Counted from the first letter of the stretch, positions 7,837 through 17,122 are shown. The stretch: DNA of 41,404 nucleotides from Mesorhizobium sp. Root552 (GCF_001427285.1 NZ_LMFV01000045.1:255723-297126), one strand, 5' to 3'. The notes: generated by a model not told the origin, from the sequence alone. Numbers and translations: made by a program.

Positions 7837-8997
7837 TCACCGCCCGCCGATGACGCCGATATAGTCTGACACCCAGCGATAGTAAGGCACGCACTGGTTG
7901 TTCTGGCTGGCGCATTGCGACACTGGCGTCTTCCAGAACTTGATCTTGTCGAAATTCTCGAAGCCGTTGGTGGCGCAGCCTTCGTCGGTCAGAAGCTCGT
8001 TGCCCTTGCAGGCCGCCGGCACCACCGGCACCGAGCCGAACCATGCGGCGAGATCGCCTTGCACCTTCGGCTTCAACGAATGCTCCATCCACATATAGGC
8101 GCAGTTCGGATGCTCGGCATCGACGTGCAGCATGGTGGTGTCGGCCCATCCGGTCGCGCCTTCCTCCGGCACCGTCGAGGCAATCGGCTGCTTGGCGGCA
8201 ACCAGCGTGTTGACCTGGAAAGGCCACGAGCTTGAAGCGACCACGCCTTCGTTCTGGAAATCGTCGACCTGGATCGCGGCGTCGTGCCAGTAGCGGCCGA
8301 CGAGCGTGCGCTGTGTGCGCAACAGGTCGAGTGCCGCCTTGTACTGGTCCTCGTTCAGTTCGTAGGGGTCCTTGATGCCGAGTTCCGGCTTGTGCGCCAT
8401 CAGGTAGTTGGCGGCGTCGGCAACGTAGATCGGCCCGTCATAGGCCTGCACGCGGCCCTTGTTGGACTTGCCGTCGGAGAGCGTCTGTTCCTCGAACACG
8501 ACATTCCAGCTCTTCGGCGCTTCCTTGAATACATTGGTGTTGTACATCAGAACATTCGGGCCCCACTGGTAGGGCACGCCGTAATGGGCGCCGTCGACCG
8601 TATACCAGGGCGCATTCTGCAGCCGCTCGTCCACCGTCTTCCAGCTTGGGATCAGATCGACATTGACCGGCTGCACGCGCTTGCCGGCAACGAGCCGCAG
8701 CGACGCATCGCCGGAAGCGGTGACGAGGTCGAAGCCGCCTTCGTTCATCAGCGCCACCATTTCATCGGAGGTGGCCGCGGTCTTGACGGTGACCTTGCAG
8801 CCACTTTCCTTCTCGAAATCGCTTACCCAGTCGTAGGCCTTGTCGGTTTCGCCGCGCTCGACATAGCCAGGCCAGGCCACGATCGAGAGCGCGCCTTCGC
8901 CCTTGCCAAGCTCCTTGAGGGCTTCCTGCGCGACCGCCTGACCGGCGAAGGTCAGCGCCATGGTGAGAGCCGTACATGATTTCAGAAATGACTGCAT
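7837..8997 (-). CDS. ydcS: Polyamine-type ABC transporter substrate-binding protein (YdcS type)
   Basis: Periplasmic binding protein of 386 aa, the first structural gene of the ydc-like operon. It has a signal peptide with an AVA-Q cleavage site near residue 23. The mature protein shows the spermidine/putrescine-binding pattern: ALSIVAWPGYVERGETDKAYDWV, FDLVTASGDASLRL, and YGVPYQWGPNVLMYNTNVF in the hinge and ligand region. The start at 8997 is supported by GGGAGG 7 nt upstream. Upstream are 129 nt with a LysR-type operator and then the LysR gene on the same strand. Ligand identity (putrescine or other amine) is inferred from the operon and PatD. Confidence 0.9.
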   Translation of the reverse strand: MQSFLKSCTALTMALTFAGQAVAQEALKELGKGEGALSIVAWPGYVERGETDKAYDWVSDFEKESGCKVTVKTAATSDEMVALMNEGGFDLVTASGDASLRLVAGKRVQPVNVDLIPSWKTVDERLQNAPWYTVDGAHYGVPYQWGPNVLMYNTNVFKEAPKSWNVVFEEQTLSDGKSNKGRVQAYDGPIYVADAANYLMAHKPELGIKDPYELNEDQYKAALDLLRTQRTLVGRYWHDAAIQVDDFQNEGVVASSSWPFQVNTLVAAKQPIASTVPEEGATGWADTTMLHVDAEHPNCAYMWMEHSLKPKVQGDLAAWFGSVPVVPAACKGNELLTDEGCATNGFENFDKIKFWKTPVSQCASQNNQCVPYYRWVSDYIGVIGGR

Positions 8998-9101
8998 CGT
9001 CGATCCTCCCGTTTCGAAAGGGGCCGTTCGTCTACGGCTTCTCCCTCCCGGAAAAGGTGTCTTGAAACCGCCGGTTTCGCAAATTCATTTATCAGAAAGC
9101 C

Positions 9102-9122
9102 GATATCGGTTTATCCGATATC
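9102..9122. promoter_or_regulatory. LysR-type operator: T-N11-A dyad upstream of ydcS
   Basis: GATATCGG (9102-9109) and CCGATATC (9115-9122) form a perfect inverted repeat with a 5-nt spacer. Inside it is TCGGTTTATCCGA (9106-9118), an exact T-N11-A LysR box with dyad symmetry. The left arm also overlaps the 10-bp palindrome CCGATATCGG (9100-9109). A second inverted repeat, GAAACC / GGTTTC, lies at 9064-9078. The site sits 105 nt upstream of the ydcS ATG and 5 nt past the lysR stop codon, the expected place for control of the operon by the adjacent LysR protein. Confidence 0.65.
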
Positions 9123-9126
9123 ATAT

Positions 9127-10038
9127 TCATGGCCGCTGGCGCACCGTGCGTTGCGATTGGGCAATGCCGATGAAGTCGCGCGCGGCCTGCGGCAGGCTCG
9201 AGCCGCGCCGCCACACCATGCCGACCTGCACCACCGGCAGCGAACCCGAAACGTCGCGGGATTCGATGCGGTCGCCTTCCAGCGACCAGGGCCGGTAGAC
9301 GAGGTCGGGCAACAGGGCGACGCCCGCGCCGGTTGCGACAAGGCTGCGCACCGCCTCGACCGAGCGGGTGCGGAATGCGACATGCGGCTTGGCGCCGATG
9401 GCGGCGAGCAGTTTGCCGGTGTTCTCCTCGATTTCGTCCACCGTCAGCATGATCAGCGGCTCGCCGGCAATGTCGCCGACGCTGATGATGTCGGCTGCGG
9501 CCAGCGGATGGCCGAGCGGCAGCCACAGCCGGTAGGCGGAGACTTCCAGGATTTCCGACTGCAATGCCGTGCGGTCGCGCAGGTTGGAAGTCACCATGAC
9601 GGCGACGTCCAGCTTGCCGCCGACAAGCAGGTGTTCCAGATAATCGCCATTGTCTTCAATCGCCGAGATCTCCACAGCCGGGTTGGCGCGGCGGTAGCGG
9701 GCCAAAAGGTCCGAGAGCACGTAGCCGGCCACCATCGACGTAACGCCAAGCTGCAATCGGCCCGGCGCGGCCGCCTGCTCGCCGAAAAAGGCGCGCCGCG
9801 CATCCGACACGCCGGACAGGATTTTTGTGGCATGGCGCAGGAACTGGTGGCCCTTGTGGGTGATGTTGAGCCCGCGCGGGTGGCGCTCGAACAATTCGAC
9901 GCCGAGGTCGCTCTCCAGTTCCTTGATCGCTTCGGTCACCGAGGATTGGGAGATCGACAGGTTCTGGGCAGCGCGCGAAACCGTGCCTTGCTCGGCGACG
10001 GCAACGAAATATTGCAACTGCCTCAGGGTGAATGCCAT
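9127..10038 (-). CDS. LysR-family transcriptional regulator
   Basis: DNA-binding regulator of 303 aa. The N-terminal winged helix-turn-helix (residues 1-60: LRQLQYFVAVAEQGTVSRAAQNLSIS, then SSVTEAIKELESDLGVELFE) is typical, followed by a two-lobed ligand-binding domain (about 90-295). The start at 10038 has CGAGG a few bases upstream. It lies directly upstream of the ydc-like operon on the same strand, and its stop codon is followed within 5 nt by a perfect T-N11-A dyad, so it is likely the local regulator of polyamine uptake and oxidation. Ligand unknown; regulation of the operon is inferred from position and the dyad. Confidence 0.92.
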   Translation of the reverse strand: MAFTLRQLQYFVAVAEQGTVSRAAQNLSISQSSVTEAIKELESDLGVELFERHPRGLNITHKGHQFLRHATKILSGVSDARRAFFGEQAAAPGRLQLGVTSMVAGYVLSDLLARYRRANPAVEISAIEDNGDYLEHLLVGGKLDVAVMVTSNLRDRTALQSEILEVSAYRLWLPLGHPLAAADIISVGDIAGEPLIMLTVDEIEENTGKLLAAIGAKPHVAFRTRSVEAVRSLVATGAGVALLPDLVYRPWSLEGDRIESRDVSGSLPVVQVGMVWRRGSSLPQAARDFIGIAQSQRTVRQRP

Positions 10039-10082
10039 GGCCTCGAATAAGCATGGCTTTGGCCAAACTGCAAAGGCGCAGA

Positions 10083-10619
10083 TTATCCGTTGGCGATCTC
10101 GAGCAACGTATCGACGAGCAGCTCTCGTTCGCCTTCGTTCAAAAGGTCGGTGTCGAACAGGCTCAGGCTGCGCAGGCCTTCGATCGCCAGATAGGTGACA
10201 AGCAGTGTCTTGAGGTTTGGCGTGTCGGCCTTCAGGCGCTCGAAAAGCTGGCGCTTGAACGTCTTCATCGGCGTGAGGAAATCAGGATCCTCGGCAATCG
10301 CCGAGAATATCCACGATGCGGCATCCTTGGTCTCGTCGCATTCCTGTGCCGAAAGACGAAGGTAGTTGGCAAGAAGGGTCTTGTCGGGTTCCGCCGCCCT
10401 GGCTGTTTCCAGCGCCTGCTGGAAGTCGTTGAGGTATTCCTCCACCAGTGCCTGCATCAGCTTTGCCTTGCTGGGGAAATTGTAGAGCAGGCCTCCCTTG
10501 GACACGCCGGCACGGCTGGCGACGGCATCGAGGGACAGGTTGCCGGGGCCGGCTTCGCGGGCCACATCGGCAGCGGCTGTCAGGATCTTTTCGCGGGAGT
10601 TTGACTTTTTTTGTTTCAT
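10083..10619 (-). CDS. TetR-family transcriptional repressor
   Basis: Regulator of 178 aa with an N-terminal TetR helix-turn-helix (residues about 8-55: REKILTAAADVAREAG, LSLDAVASRAGVSKGGLLYNF) and an all-helical ligand-binding C-terminal domain. The start has GGAGG upstream. It is divergent from the RND efflux operon, and a perfect 16-bp inverted repeat in the shared intergenic region overlaps the likely efflux promoter. A local repressor that releases in the presence of an exported compound is the natural reading; the inducer cannot be told from sequence. Confidence 0.92.
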   Translation of the reverse strand: MKQKKSNSREKILTAAADVAREAGPGNLSLDAVASRAGVSKGGLLYNFPSKAKLMQALVEEYLNDFQQALETARAAEPDKTLLANYLRLSAQECDETKDAASWIFSAIAEDPDFLTPMKTFKRQLFERLKADTPNLKTLLVTYLAIEGLRSLSLFDTDLLNEGERELLVDTLLEIANG

Positions 10620-10647
10620 AATGCCTCCATCGTCAGCTTAGACCCAA

Positions 10648-10676
10648 TTGACATTACCGTCCAGACGGTACAGTAA
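10648..10676 (+). promoter_or_regulatory. Efflux operon promoter with overlapping TetR-type operator
   Basis: TTGACA (10648-10653) matches the -35 consensus exactly; TACAGT (10669-10674) or the bases just after it could be the -10. Between them sits the perfect inverted repeat TACCGTC-CA-GACGGTA (10655-10670), 7-bp arms with a 2-nt spacer. An operator lying in the promoter spacer is a standard layout for repression by a divergent TetR protein. Confidence 0.65.
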
Positions 10677-10743
10677 GTAATCCACTTTGAGGCGCCGTTG
10701 CGCCCGCTTGCCCTATTGTCATTGCCGACCGAAAGGATCACCC

Positions 10744-11958
10744 GTGATCAAGCGTTTCATCATCGCTTTCATCCTGCTCGTGCTTGTTTGCGGCGGCATC
10801 GTCGGGTTCAACCTGTTCCGCGACAAGGCGATCAGCGACTTCTTCGCCAACATGAAAGCGCCGCCTGCGACCGTCTCGACAACGGTCGTGAAGCCGCTGG
10901 AATGGACCCCGGGCATCGAGGCGATCGGCACCGTTTCGGCGGCGCGCGGCGTCGATCTCACGGTAGAGACGACCGGCATTGTCAAGGACGTCATGTTTGC
11001 CGCCAACGAGCATGTCAAGGAAGGCCAGTCGCTGGTTCGCCTTGACGATGCGGTGCAGCAGGCCGATCTGGCCGCCGCCAAGACGCAGGCTGCGCTGGAC
11101 GGGCAGGCGCTCGACCGCGCGCTCGCCCTGCAGAAACGCGGCGTCGGCACCGACGCCACTTTGGATGCGGCGCGCGCCGCTTCGTCCGCCTCGACATCGC
11201 AGGTCGCCAAGCTGCAGGCCGTGCTTGACCAGAAGCTTCTCAAGGCGCCGTTTTCCGGCACCATCGGCATTCCGAGGGTCGAGGAAGGCCAGTACGTCGC
11301 GCCGGGCAATGCGGTTGCCACGTTGCAGGACATCGACACGATGCGCGCCGATTTCACCGTGCCGGAGCAGCGCTTCAGCGAGTTGAAGATCGGCCAGCCG
11401 GTCCGTTTCGGCCTCGCTTCCGGGGATATGCCCTATGAGGGCAAGGTTGTCGGCATCGATCCCAAGATCGACCCGGTCAGCCGCCTTGTCTCGGTTCGTG
11501 CCGAAATCTCCAATCCCGACGGTCGCCTCAGCCCCGGCCAGTTCATTCAGGTGCGCGTTGAACTGCCGGAAGAAAACAACGTTCTGGCCCTGCCTCAGAC
11601 AGCGCTTACCTCCAGCCTCTACGGCGATTTCATCTTCGTCGTGAAGCCGGCCGAGGCAAAGCCGGAAGCCAAGCCGGCAGATGCCGCTGCTGCTCCCGCG
11701 GCGAAGGAAGGTGATGCCAAGCCCGCGGCCGATGCCGCCAAGCCGGCAGAAGAAGCCAAGCCCGGCCTCGTCCTGGCGCAGGTTTTCGTCACGCCCGGTC
11801 GCCGCAACGCGGGCCTCGTCGAAATCACCAAAGGCATCGCAGCCGGCGATGAAGTCGTGACGGCAGGACAGAACCGTTTGTTCAACGGCATGTCCGTCAA
11901 CATCGACAACACCATCGATCCGACGAAGCCAGCTAACCCGCAGGCGGCCGTACAATGA
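10744..11958 (+). CDS. RND efflux periplasmic adaptor (membrane fusion protein)
   Basis: Adaptor of 404 aa linking the RND pump to an outer-membrane channel. An N-terminal membrane anchor (FIIAFILLVLVCGGIVGF) is followed by a lipoyl/barrel-sandwich domain (ETTGIVKDVMFAANEHVKEGQ), a short helical hairpin and a beta-barrel (RADFTVPEQRFSELKIGQPV). I place the start at the GTG at 10744, which has AAAGGA 7 nt upstream; the ATG at 10687 would add 19 residues lacking a ribosome site. Residues about 301-341 are an Ala/Pro/Lys/Glu-rich insert in the membrane-proximal domain, unusual for the family. The stop overlaps the pump ATG (ATGA). Confidence 0.88.
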   Translation: MIKRFIIAFILLVLVCGGIVGFNLFRDKAISDFFANMKAPPATVSTTVVKPLEWTPGIEAIGTVSAARGVDLTVETTGIVKDVMFAANEHVKEGQSLVRLDDAVQQADLAAAKTQAALDGQALDRALALQKRGVGTDATLDAARAASSASTSQVAKLQAVLDQKLLKAPFSGTIGIPRVEEGQYVAPGNAVATLQDIDTMRADFTVPEQRFSELKIGQPVRFGLASGDMPYEGKVVGIDPKIDPVSRLVSVRAEISNPDGRLSPGQFIQVRVELPEENNVLALPQTALTSSLYGDFIFVVKPAEAKPEAKPADAAAAPAAKEGDAKPAADAAKPAEEAKPGLVLAQVFVTPGRRNAGLVEITKGIAAGDEVVTAGQNRLFNGMSVNIDNTIDPTKPANPQAAVQ

Positions 11959-14900
11959 GCTTTTCCGACATCTTCATCCGCCGGCCGGTCCTCTCGACCG
12001 TCCTCGCCTGCCTGATCCTGCTTTTGGGCTTTCAGGGCATCTTCAACCTGTCGATCCGCCAGTATCCGAAGGTCGACGAAACCGCCATCACCATCACCAC
12101 GGCCTATCCGGGTGCCAGCGCCGACCTGATCCAGGGCTTCATCTCGGCCCCGATCGCGCGCGCCGTTTCGTCGACGGAAAATGTCGACTACGTCACCTCG
12201 CAAAGCAGCCCTTCGATAAGTGTCGTCACCGTGCAGATGAAGCTCGGGTCCGATCCTGACACCGCCTTGACCGAGGTGATGTCGAAGGTGCAGGGCGTGC
12301 GCGGCACGCTGCCAACCGAGGCGAGGGACCCGGTCATCGTCAAAGGCACTGGCCAGGATTTCGCGATGATGTATCTGTCGATGCAGAATCCGAACATGAC
12401 GCCCGAGCAGCTTACCGAATACATCCAACGCGTCGTGCGACCGCGCATGACGACGGTGGAAGGCGTTGCCGACGTCCAGATTTTCGGCGCCGCCGACTAT
12501 TCGATGCGTGTCTGGATCGACCCGGTCAAGATGGCGGCGCGCGGCGTGACCGCGACCGACGTGCTGACGGCGATCAACAACTCCAACTTCCTGTCCGCCC
12601 CGGGCAAGGTCGAGAACGAATACGTCGCCTCGTCCATCACCGTGCGCTCGACATTGCAGACGCCGGAAGCCTTTGCCGAACTGCCGCTTCAATCCAAGGA
12701 CGGCAATGTCGTAAGATTGCGCGATGTCGCGCGCGTCGAGCTGGCAGCGGAAAGCACCGACACGCGGGTGAATTTCAACGGCAAACCCGGCACTTTCCTC
12801 GCAATCTTCCCTACACCGGCGGCCAATCCGCTCAGCACGGCGGAAGCCATTCACAAGATCGTGCCGTCGATCCAGGAAACCCTGCCCCAGGGCATGACGA
12901 TCGAGATCGTCTATGACTCGACGGAGCAGATCAGCGCGTCGATTGAGGAAGTGTTCAAGACCATCGCCGAGGCGGTTGCCATCGTCATCGTGGTCATCCT
13001 GCTCTTCCTGGGATCGTTCCGCTCGGTCATCATGCCGATCGTCACCATTCCGCTGTCGCTGATCGGCGTCTGCTTCCTGCTCTTCGCAGTCGGCTATTCG
13101 ATCAACCTTCTGTCCCTGCTGGCCATGGTTTTGGCCATCGGCCTTGTCGTCGACGACGCCATCGTGGTGGTGGAAAACATCCACCGGCACATGGAAGAAG
13201 ACAACATGCCGCCGATGCAGGCGGCGTTCAACGGCATGCGCGAAATCTCCTCGGCCATCGTCGCCATGACGCTGACGCTCGCCGCAGTGTTTGCCCCGCT
13301 TGCCTTCACCGGCGGCCTCACCGGCGCGCTTTTCCGGGAATTCGCAGTGACGCTTGCAGGCTCCGTGGTGATTTCCGGCCTCGTCGCCATCACCATCACG
13401 CCGATGATGTCCGCGCGTCTCCTCAAGGCGGGCTCGCACAGCCGTTTCCAGCGCATAGTTGACGGCACTTTCGAGCGCGTTGAGCACATTTACGAGAAGC
13501 TGGTCTCGGGATCGCTGAAATACCGTCCCGTGACCTTGATGATCGTCATCGCGCTTGTCGCCCTGACCGGTTTCATGTTCACCAAGACGTCGAGCGAACT
13601 TGCGCCGGAGGAAGATCAGGGCTTCCTGCTCTCCCTGGTGACCGCGCCGCGCTACGCCACCTCCGACTACACGGAAACCTACGTCAACCAGATCCTGGGA
13701 CTGGTGCAGGACGTTCCGGAAACCCGTGCGCTTTTCGCGGCCACCGCCTTTGGCGGCGCCACCAACAGCGCCTTCGTCGGCTTCGCCTTCAAGGATTGGG
13801 CCGAGCGCGAAAGGTCGCAGAAGCAGCTTCAGGAGGACATCCAGGGCAGGCTCTCCCATGTCGCAGGCGTAGAGGCGTTCGTTTTCGCGCCTCCCACCTT
13901 GCCGGGTTCGGGCGGCGGCCTGCCGGTCTCGATGGTGGTGCGTTCCACCGGCGACGCTAGCCAGGTCTATGAGGCCGCCGAGGAAATCAAGAACAAGGCG
14001 CAGGCCACCGGCCGCTTCATCGTGGTGCAGAACTCGATGGCCTTCGATGCCCCGCAGACTACGGTCACCATCGACCGCGACCGGGCTGCGGCGCTCAACC
14101 TGCCCATTGCCGACATAGGCCGCACGTTGACGCTCTTGGTCGGCGGCGCTGAAGTGGCGCAGTTCGACCGCGATTCCAACAGCTACGACATCATCCCGCA
14201 GGTGCCGCAGGAGTTCCGCGACAATCCCGAGAAGCTGGGCGACTATTTCGTGCGCAGCGTCACGGGCGAGATGGTGCCGCTGTCGTCGGTCGTGAAGATA
14301 TCGAATAACGCCGCCCCGGCTGCGATCGAACAGTTCAACCAGCTGAACTCGGCCACCATTTCGGCGCTTCCATTGCCGGGCGTCACCAGCGGCGATGCGC
14401 TGAAGACGCTGGAGGACATCGCCAGCCAGAGCCTGCCGGATACCTTCTTCGTCGACTATTCCGGCCAGTCGCGGCAGGAAAAGGAGCAGGGCAACACCAT
14501 CCTGATCGCCTTCGGCGCTGCCATCCTCGTCATCTATCTGGTACTGGCGGCGCAGTTCGAAAGCTTCCGCGATCCGCTTATCATCATGATGTCGGTGCCG
14601 CTGTCGATCTTCGGCGCTGTCGTGCCGCTCAATCTCGGGCTCGGTACGCTGAACATCTATACGCAGGTCGGCCTGATCACGCTGATCGGCCTGATAACCA
14701 AGCACGGCATCCTCTTGGTGGAATTCGCCAACCAGCAGCGCGAGCTGCACGGCATGCGGCGGCGGGATGCCATCGTCGCCTCCGCCAGGGTGCGCTTGCG
14801 GCCGATCCTGATGACGACGGCTGCGATGGCGCTCGGCGTCGTGCCGCTGATCCTGTCCAGCGGCGCGGGCGCCGCGGCGCGCTACTCCATGGGTCTGGTG

Positions 14901-15038
14901 ATCTTCACCGGCATCCTGATCGGAACCATGTTCACGCTGTTCGTGGTGCCGATGTTCTATACCTTCATCGCCAGCAAGGACGTGCCCAAGCACGCCGAAA
15001 AGCCTGACCCCAAGCTGATGCCGGCGGTGATCGACTAG
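11955..15038 (+). CDS. RND multidrug efflux pump, inner-membrane subunit (HAE1/AcrB-like)
   Basis: Proton-driven exporter of 1027 aa, the usual length of the hydrophobe/amphiphile efflux (HAE1) family. The N-terminus MSFSDIFIRRPVLSTVLACL is typical. The proton-relay pair Asp400-Asp401 in IGLVVDDAIVVVENIHRHME corresponds to AcrB Asp407/Asp408. Two large periplasmic loops lie about 35-335 and 555-865. Its ATG overlaps the adaptor stop codon (ATGA), so the two are translationally coupled. No outer-membrane TolC-type gene is in the operon, so a channel encoded elsewhere must be used. A strong terminator follows. Substrates are not predictable. Confidence 0.95.
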   Translation: MSFSDIFIRRPVLSTVLACLILLLGFQGIFNLSIRQYPKVDETAITITTAYPGASADLIQGFISAPIARAVSSTENVDYVTSQSSPSISVVTVQMKLGSDPDTALTEVMSKVQGVRGTLPTEARDPVIVKGTGQDFAMMYLSMQNPNMTPEQLTEYIQRVVRPRMTTVEGVADVQIFGAADYSMRVWIDPVKMAARGVTATDVLTAINNSNFLSAPGKVENEYVASSITVRSTLQTPEAFAELPLQSKDGNVVRLRDVARVELAAESTDTRVNFNGKPGTFLAIFPTPAANPLSTAEAIHKIVPSIQETLPQGMTIEIVYDSTEQISASIEEVFKTIAEAVAIVIVVILLFLGSFRSVIMPIVTIPLSLIGVCFLLFAVGYSINLLSLLAMVLAIGLVVDDAIVVVENIHRHMEEDNMPPMQAAFNGMREISSAIVAMTLTLAAVFAPLAFTGGLTGALFREFAVTLAGSVVISGLVAITITPMMSARLLKAGSHSRFQRIVDGTFERVEHIYEKLVSGSLKYRPVTLMIVIALVALTGFMFTKTSSELAPEEDQGFLLSLVTAPRYATSDYTETYVNQILGLVQDVPETRALFAATAFGGATNSAFVGFAFKDWAERERSQKQLQEDIQGRLSHVAGVEAFVFAPPTLPGSGGGLPVSMVVRSTGDASQVYEAAEEIKNKAQATGRFIVVQNSMAFDAPQTTVTIDRDRAAALNLPIADIGRTLTLLVGGAEVAQFDRDSNSYDIIPQVPQEFRDNPEKLGDYFVRSVTGEMVPLSSVVKISNNAAPAAIEQFNQLNSATISALPLPGVTSGDALKTLEDIASQSLPDTFFVDYSGQSRQEKEQGNTILIAFGAAILVIYLVLAAQFESFRDPLIIMMSVPLSIFGAVVPLNLGLGTLNIYTQVGLITLIGLITKHGILLVEFANQQRELHGMRRRDAIVASARVRLRPILMTTAAMALGVVPLILSSGAGAAARYSMGLVIFTGILIGTMFTLFVVPMFYTFIASKDVPKHAEKPDPKLMPAVID

Positions 15039-15060
15039 CCGGGCAGAACCACGAAACGAC

Positions 15061-15090
15061 AAAGGCGGTGGAGCGATCCACCGCCTTTTT
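15061..15090 (+). terminator. Intrinsic terminator of the RND operon
   Basis: AAAGGCGGTGGA (15061-15072) pairs perfectly with TCCACCGCCTTT (15077-15088) over a GCGA loop and runs into TTTTT. A classic rho-independent terminator 22 nt after the pump stop codon. Confidence 0.92.
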
Positions 15091-15246
15091 GCTTGGGACT
15101 GTCTGCTGCGCCCTTAGCCCCCCGCGTCGTGTCCTCGATTTTGTCAAACCGTTACCGGCGGAATGAAACGCTCTGGACTGGCGCAGCGCAAAAGCGTGGC
15201 AACAGAAAAAGATGGCGTGTATAACGCCTGCGACCTATTTTTATCG

Positions 15247-15266
15247 AACGGCGCGATGGCGCCGTT
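15247..15266 (+). promoter_or_regulatory. Leader hairpin just upstream of ilvD
   Basis: AACGGCGC (15247-15254) and GCGCCGTT (15259-15266) form an 8-bp stem with a GATG loop ending 20 nt before the ilvD ATG. It could affect ribosome access or mRNA stability. I see no leader peptide rich in branched-chain amino acid codons, so there is no evidence of attenuation. Confidence 0.35.
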
Positions 15267-15286
15267 GCCCAGTCAAGGACAGTTTC

Positions 15287-17122
15287 ATGCCTGCCTATCG
15301 TTCACGTACGACCACCCATGGCCGCAACATGGCCGGCGCGCGCGGCCTCTGGCGCGCCACCGGCATGAAGGACGGCGATTTCGGCAAGCCGATCATTGCC
15401 GTGGTCAACTCGTTCACGCAGTTCGTGCCGGGCCACGTGCACCTCAAGGATCTCGGCCAGCTCGTTGCGCGCGAGATCGAGAAGGCGGGCGGCGTCGCCA
15501 AGGAATTCAACACCATCGCCGTCGATGACGGCATCGCCATGGGCCATGACGGCATGCTCTATTCGCTGCCGTCGCGCGAGATCATCGCCGACAGCGTCGA
15601 ATACATGGTCAATGCGCACTGCGCCGACGCCATGGTCTGCATCTCCAACTGCGACAAGATCACGCCCGGCATGCTGATGGCCTCGCTGCGCCTCAACATC
15701 CCGACCGTGTTCGTCTCGGGCGGCCCGATGGAGGCCGGCAAGGTGGTGCTCGCCGGAAAGACGCAGGCGCTCGACCTGGTCGACGCCATGGTCGCTGCCG
15801 CCGACGATGCGGTATCCGATGAGGACGTCAACGCCATCGAGCGCTCGGCCTGCCCCACCTGCGGCTCGTGCTCGGGCATGTTTACCGCCAATTCGATGAA
15901 CTGCCTGACCGAGGCGCTTGGCCTGTCGCTGCCCGGCAACGGTTCGACGTTGGCCACCCATGCCGACCGCAAGCGCCTGTTCGTCGAGGCCGGCCATCTG
16001 ATCGTCGATCTCGCCCAGCGCTATTACGAGCAGGAGGACGAGACCGCCTTGCCGCGCACCATCGCTTCCAAGGCCGCGTTCGAAAATGCCATGACGCTCG
16101 ACATCGCCATGGGAGGTTCGACCAACACCGTGCTGCACATCCTTGCCGCCGCGCACGAAGGCGAGGTCGACTTCACGCTTGCCGACATCGACCGGCTTTC
16201 ACGCAAGGTGCCGTGCCTGTCCAAGGTCGCCCCGGCCAAGAGCGACGTTCACATGGAAGACGTCCATCGGGCCGGCGGCATCATGCGCATCCTCGGCGAA
16301 CTCGATCGCGGCGGGCTGATCCATCGCGATAGCCCGACCGTCCATGCCACGACCATCGGCGACGCCATCGACCGCTGGGATATCACCCGCACCAACAATG
16401 AATCCGTGCGCGAATTTTTCCGCGCGGCACCTGGCGGCATACCCACTCAAACGGCGTTCAGCCAGGATGCGCGCTGGAAGGACCTCGACACCGATGGCGA
16501 AAACGGCGTTATCCGTTCCGTCGAGCATCCCTTCTCCAAAGACGGCGGATTGGCCGTGCTGAAGGGCAATATCGCGGTCGACGGCTGCATCGTGAAGACC
16601 GCCGGCGTCGATGAATCGATCCTGAAATTTACTGGCCCGGCCCGCGTCTTCGAAAGCCAGGATTCCAGCGTGCTCGCCATCCTCAACGGCAAGATCAAGC
16701 CGGGTGACGTCGTCGTGATCCGCTATGAAGGTCCGCGCGGCGGACCCGGCATGCAGGAAATGCTCTACCCGACCAGCTATCTGAAGTCGAAGGGCCTCGG
16801 CAAGGAATGCGCGCTTTTGACCGACGGGCGTTTTTCCGGCGGCACCTCGGGTCTCTCCATCGGCCACGTTTCGCCGGAAGCGGAGGAAGGCGGCCTGATC
16901 GGGCTTGTGCGCGAGGGCGATATCATCGAGATCGATATCCCCAACCGCACCATCAATCTCGCCGTTGACGATGCCGAGCTTGCCCGCCGCCGCGTCGAGC
17001 AGGACAAGGCCGGCTGGAAGCCTGTCGAACAGCGCAAGCGCAAGGTCACCAAGGCGCTGCGCGCCTATGCGGCCTTCGCGACCAGCGCCGACAAGGGCGC
17101 GGTGCGCCACGTGCCGGAGTAA
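15287..17122 (+). CDS. ilvD: Dihydroxy-acid dehydratase
   Basis: Fe-S enzyme of 611 aa. It dehydrates 2,3-dihydroxy-isovalerate and 2,3-dihydroxy-3-methylvalerate to the 2-keto acids, the third common step of isoleucine and valine synthesis. Cluster and catalytic-region cysteines are intact: Cys122 in [10 protein letters not shown] and Cys189, Cys192, Cys195 in [17 protein letters not shown], close to the numbering of E. coli IlvD. The start [19 protein letters not shown] is the family N-terminus and has AAGGA upstream; a longer in-frame start at 15212 lacks support. It follows the RND terminator and is transcribed on its own. Confidence 0.97.
   Translation: MPAYRSRTTTHGRNMAGARGLWRATGMKDGDFGKPIIAVVNSFTQFVPGHVHLKDLGQLVAREIEKAGGVAKEFNTIAVDDGIAMGHDGMLYSLPSREIIADSVEYMVNAHCADAMVCISNCDKITPGMLMASLRLNIPTVFVSGGPMEAGKVVLAGKTQALDLVDAMVAAADDAVSDEDVNAIERSACPTCGSCSGMFTANSMNCLTEALGLSLPGNGSTLATHADRKRLFVEAGHLIVDLAQRYYEQEDETALPRTIASKAAFENAMTLDIAMGGSTNTVLHILAAAHEGEVDFTLADIDRLSRKVPCLSKVAPAKSDVHMEDVHRAGGIMRILGELDRGGLIHRDSPTVHATTIGDAIDRWDITRTNNESVREFFRAAPGGIPTQTAFSQDARWKDLDTDGENGVIRSVEHPFSKDGGLAVLKGNIAVDGCIVKTAGVDESILKFTGPARVFESQDSSVLAILNGKIKPGDVVVIRYEGPRGGPGMQEMLYPTSYLKSKGLGKECALLTDGRFSGGTSGLSIGHVSPEAEEGGLIGLVREGDIIEIDIPNRTINLAVDDAELARRRVEQDKAGWKPVEQRKRKVTKALRAYAAFATSADKGAVRHVPE

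Noticed and set aside
9064..9078. GAAACC/GGTTTC repeat as the main LysR operator
   Set aside because: Arms are shorter and lack T-N11-A; the dyad at 9102-9122 is much stronger, so this is at most a secondary site.
11619..15062. Minus-strand open frame of 1147 codons opposite the RND pump
   Set aside because: It is the mirror of a high-GC gene: very rich in Arg, His, Asp and Gly, no domain, and covers exactly the RND gene and part of the adaptor.
15091..15286. Attenuator leader for ilvD
   Set aside because: No short reading frame rich in Ile, Leu or Val codons and no paired terminator/antiterminator stems; only one simple hairpin.
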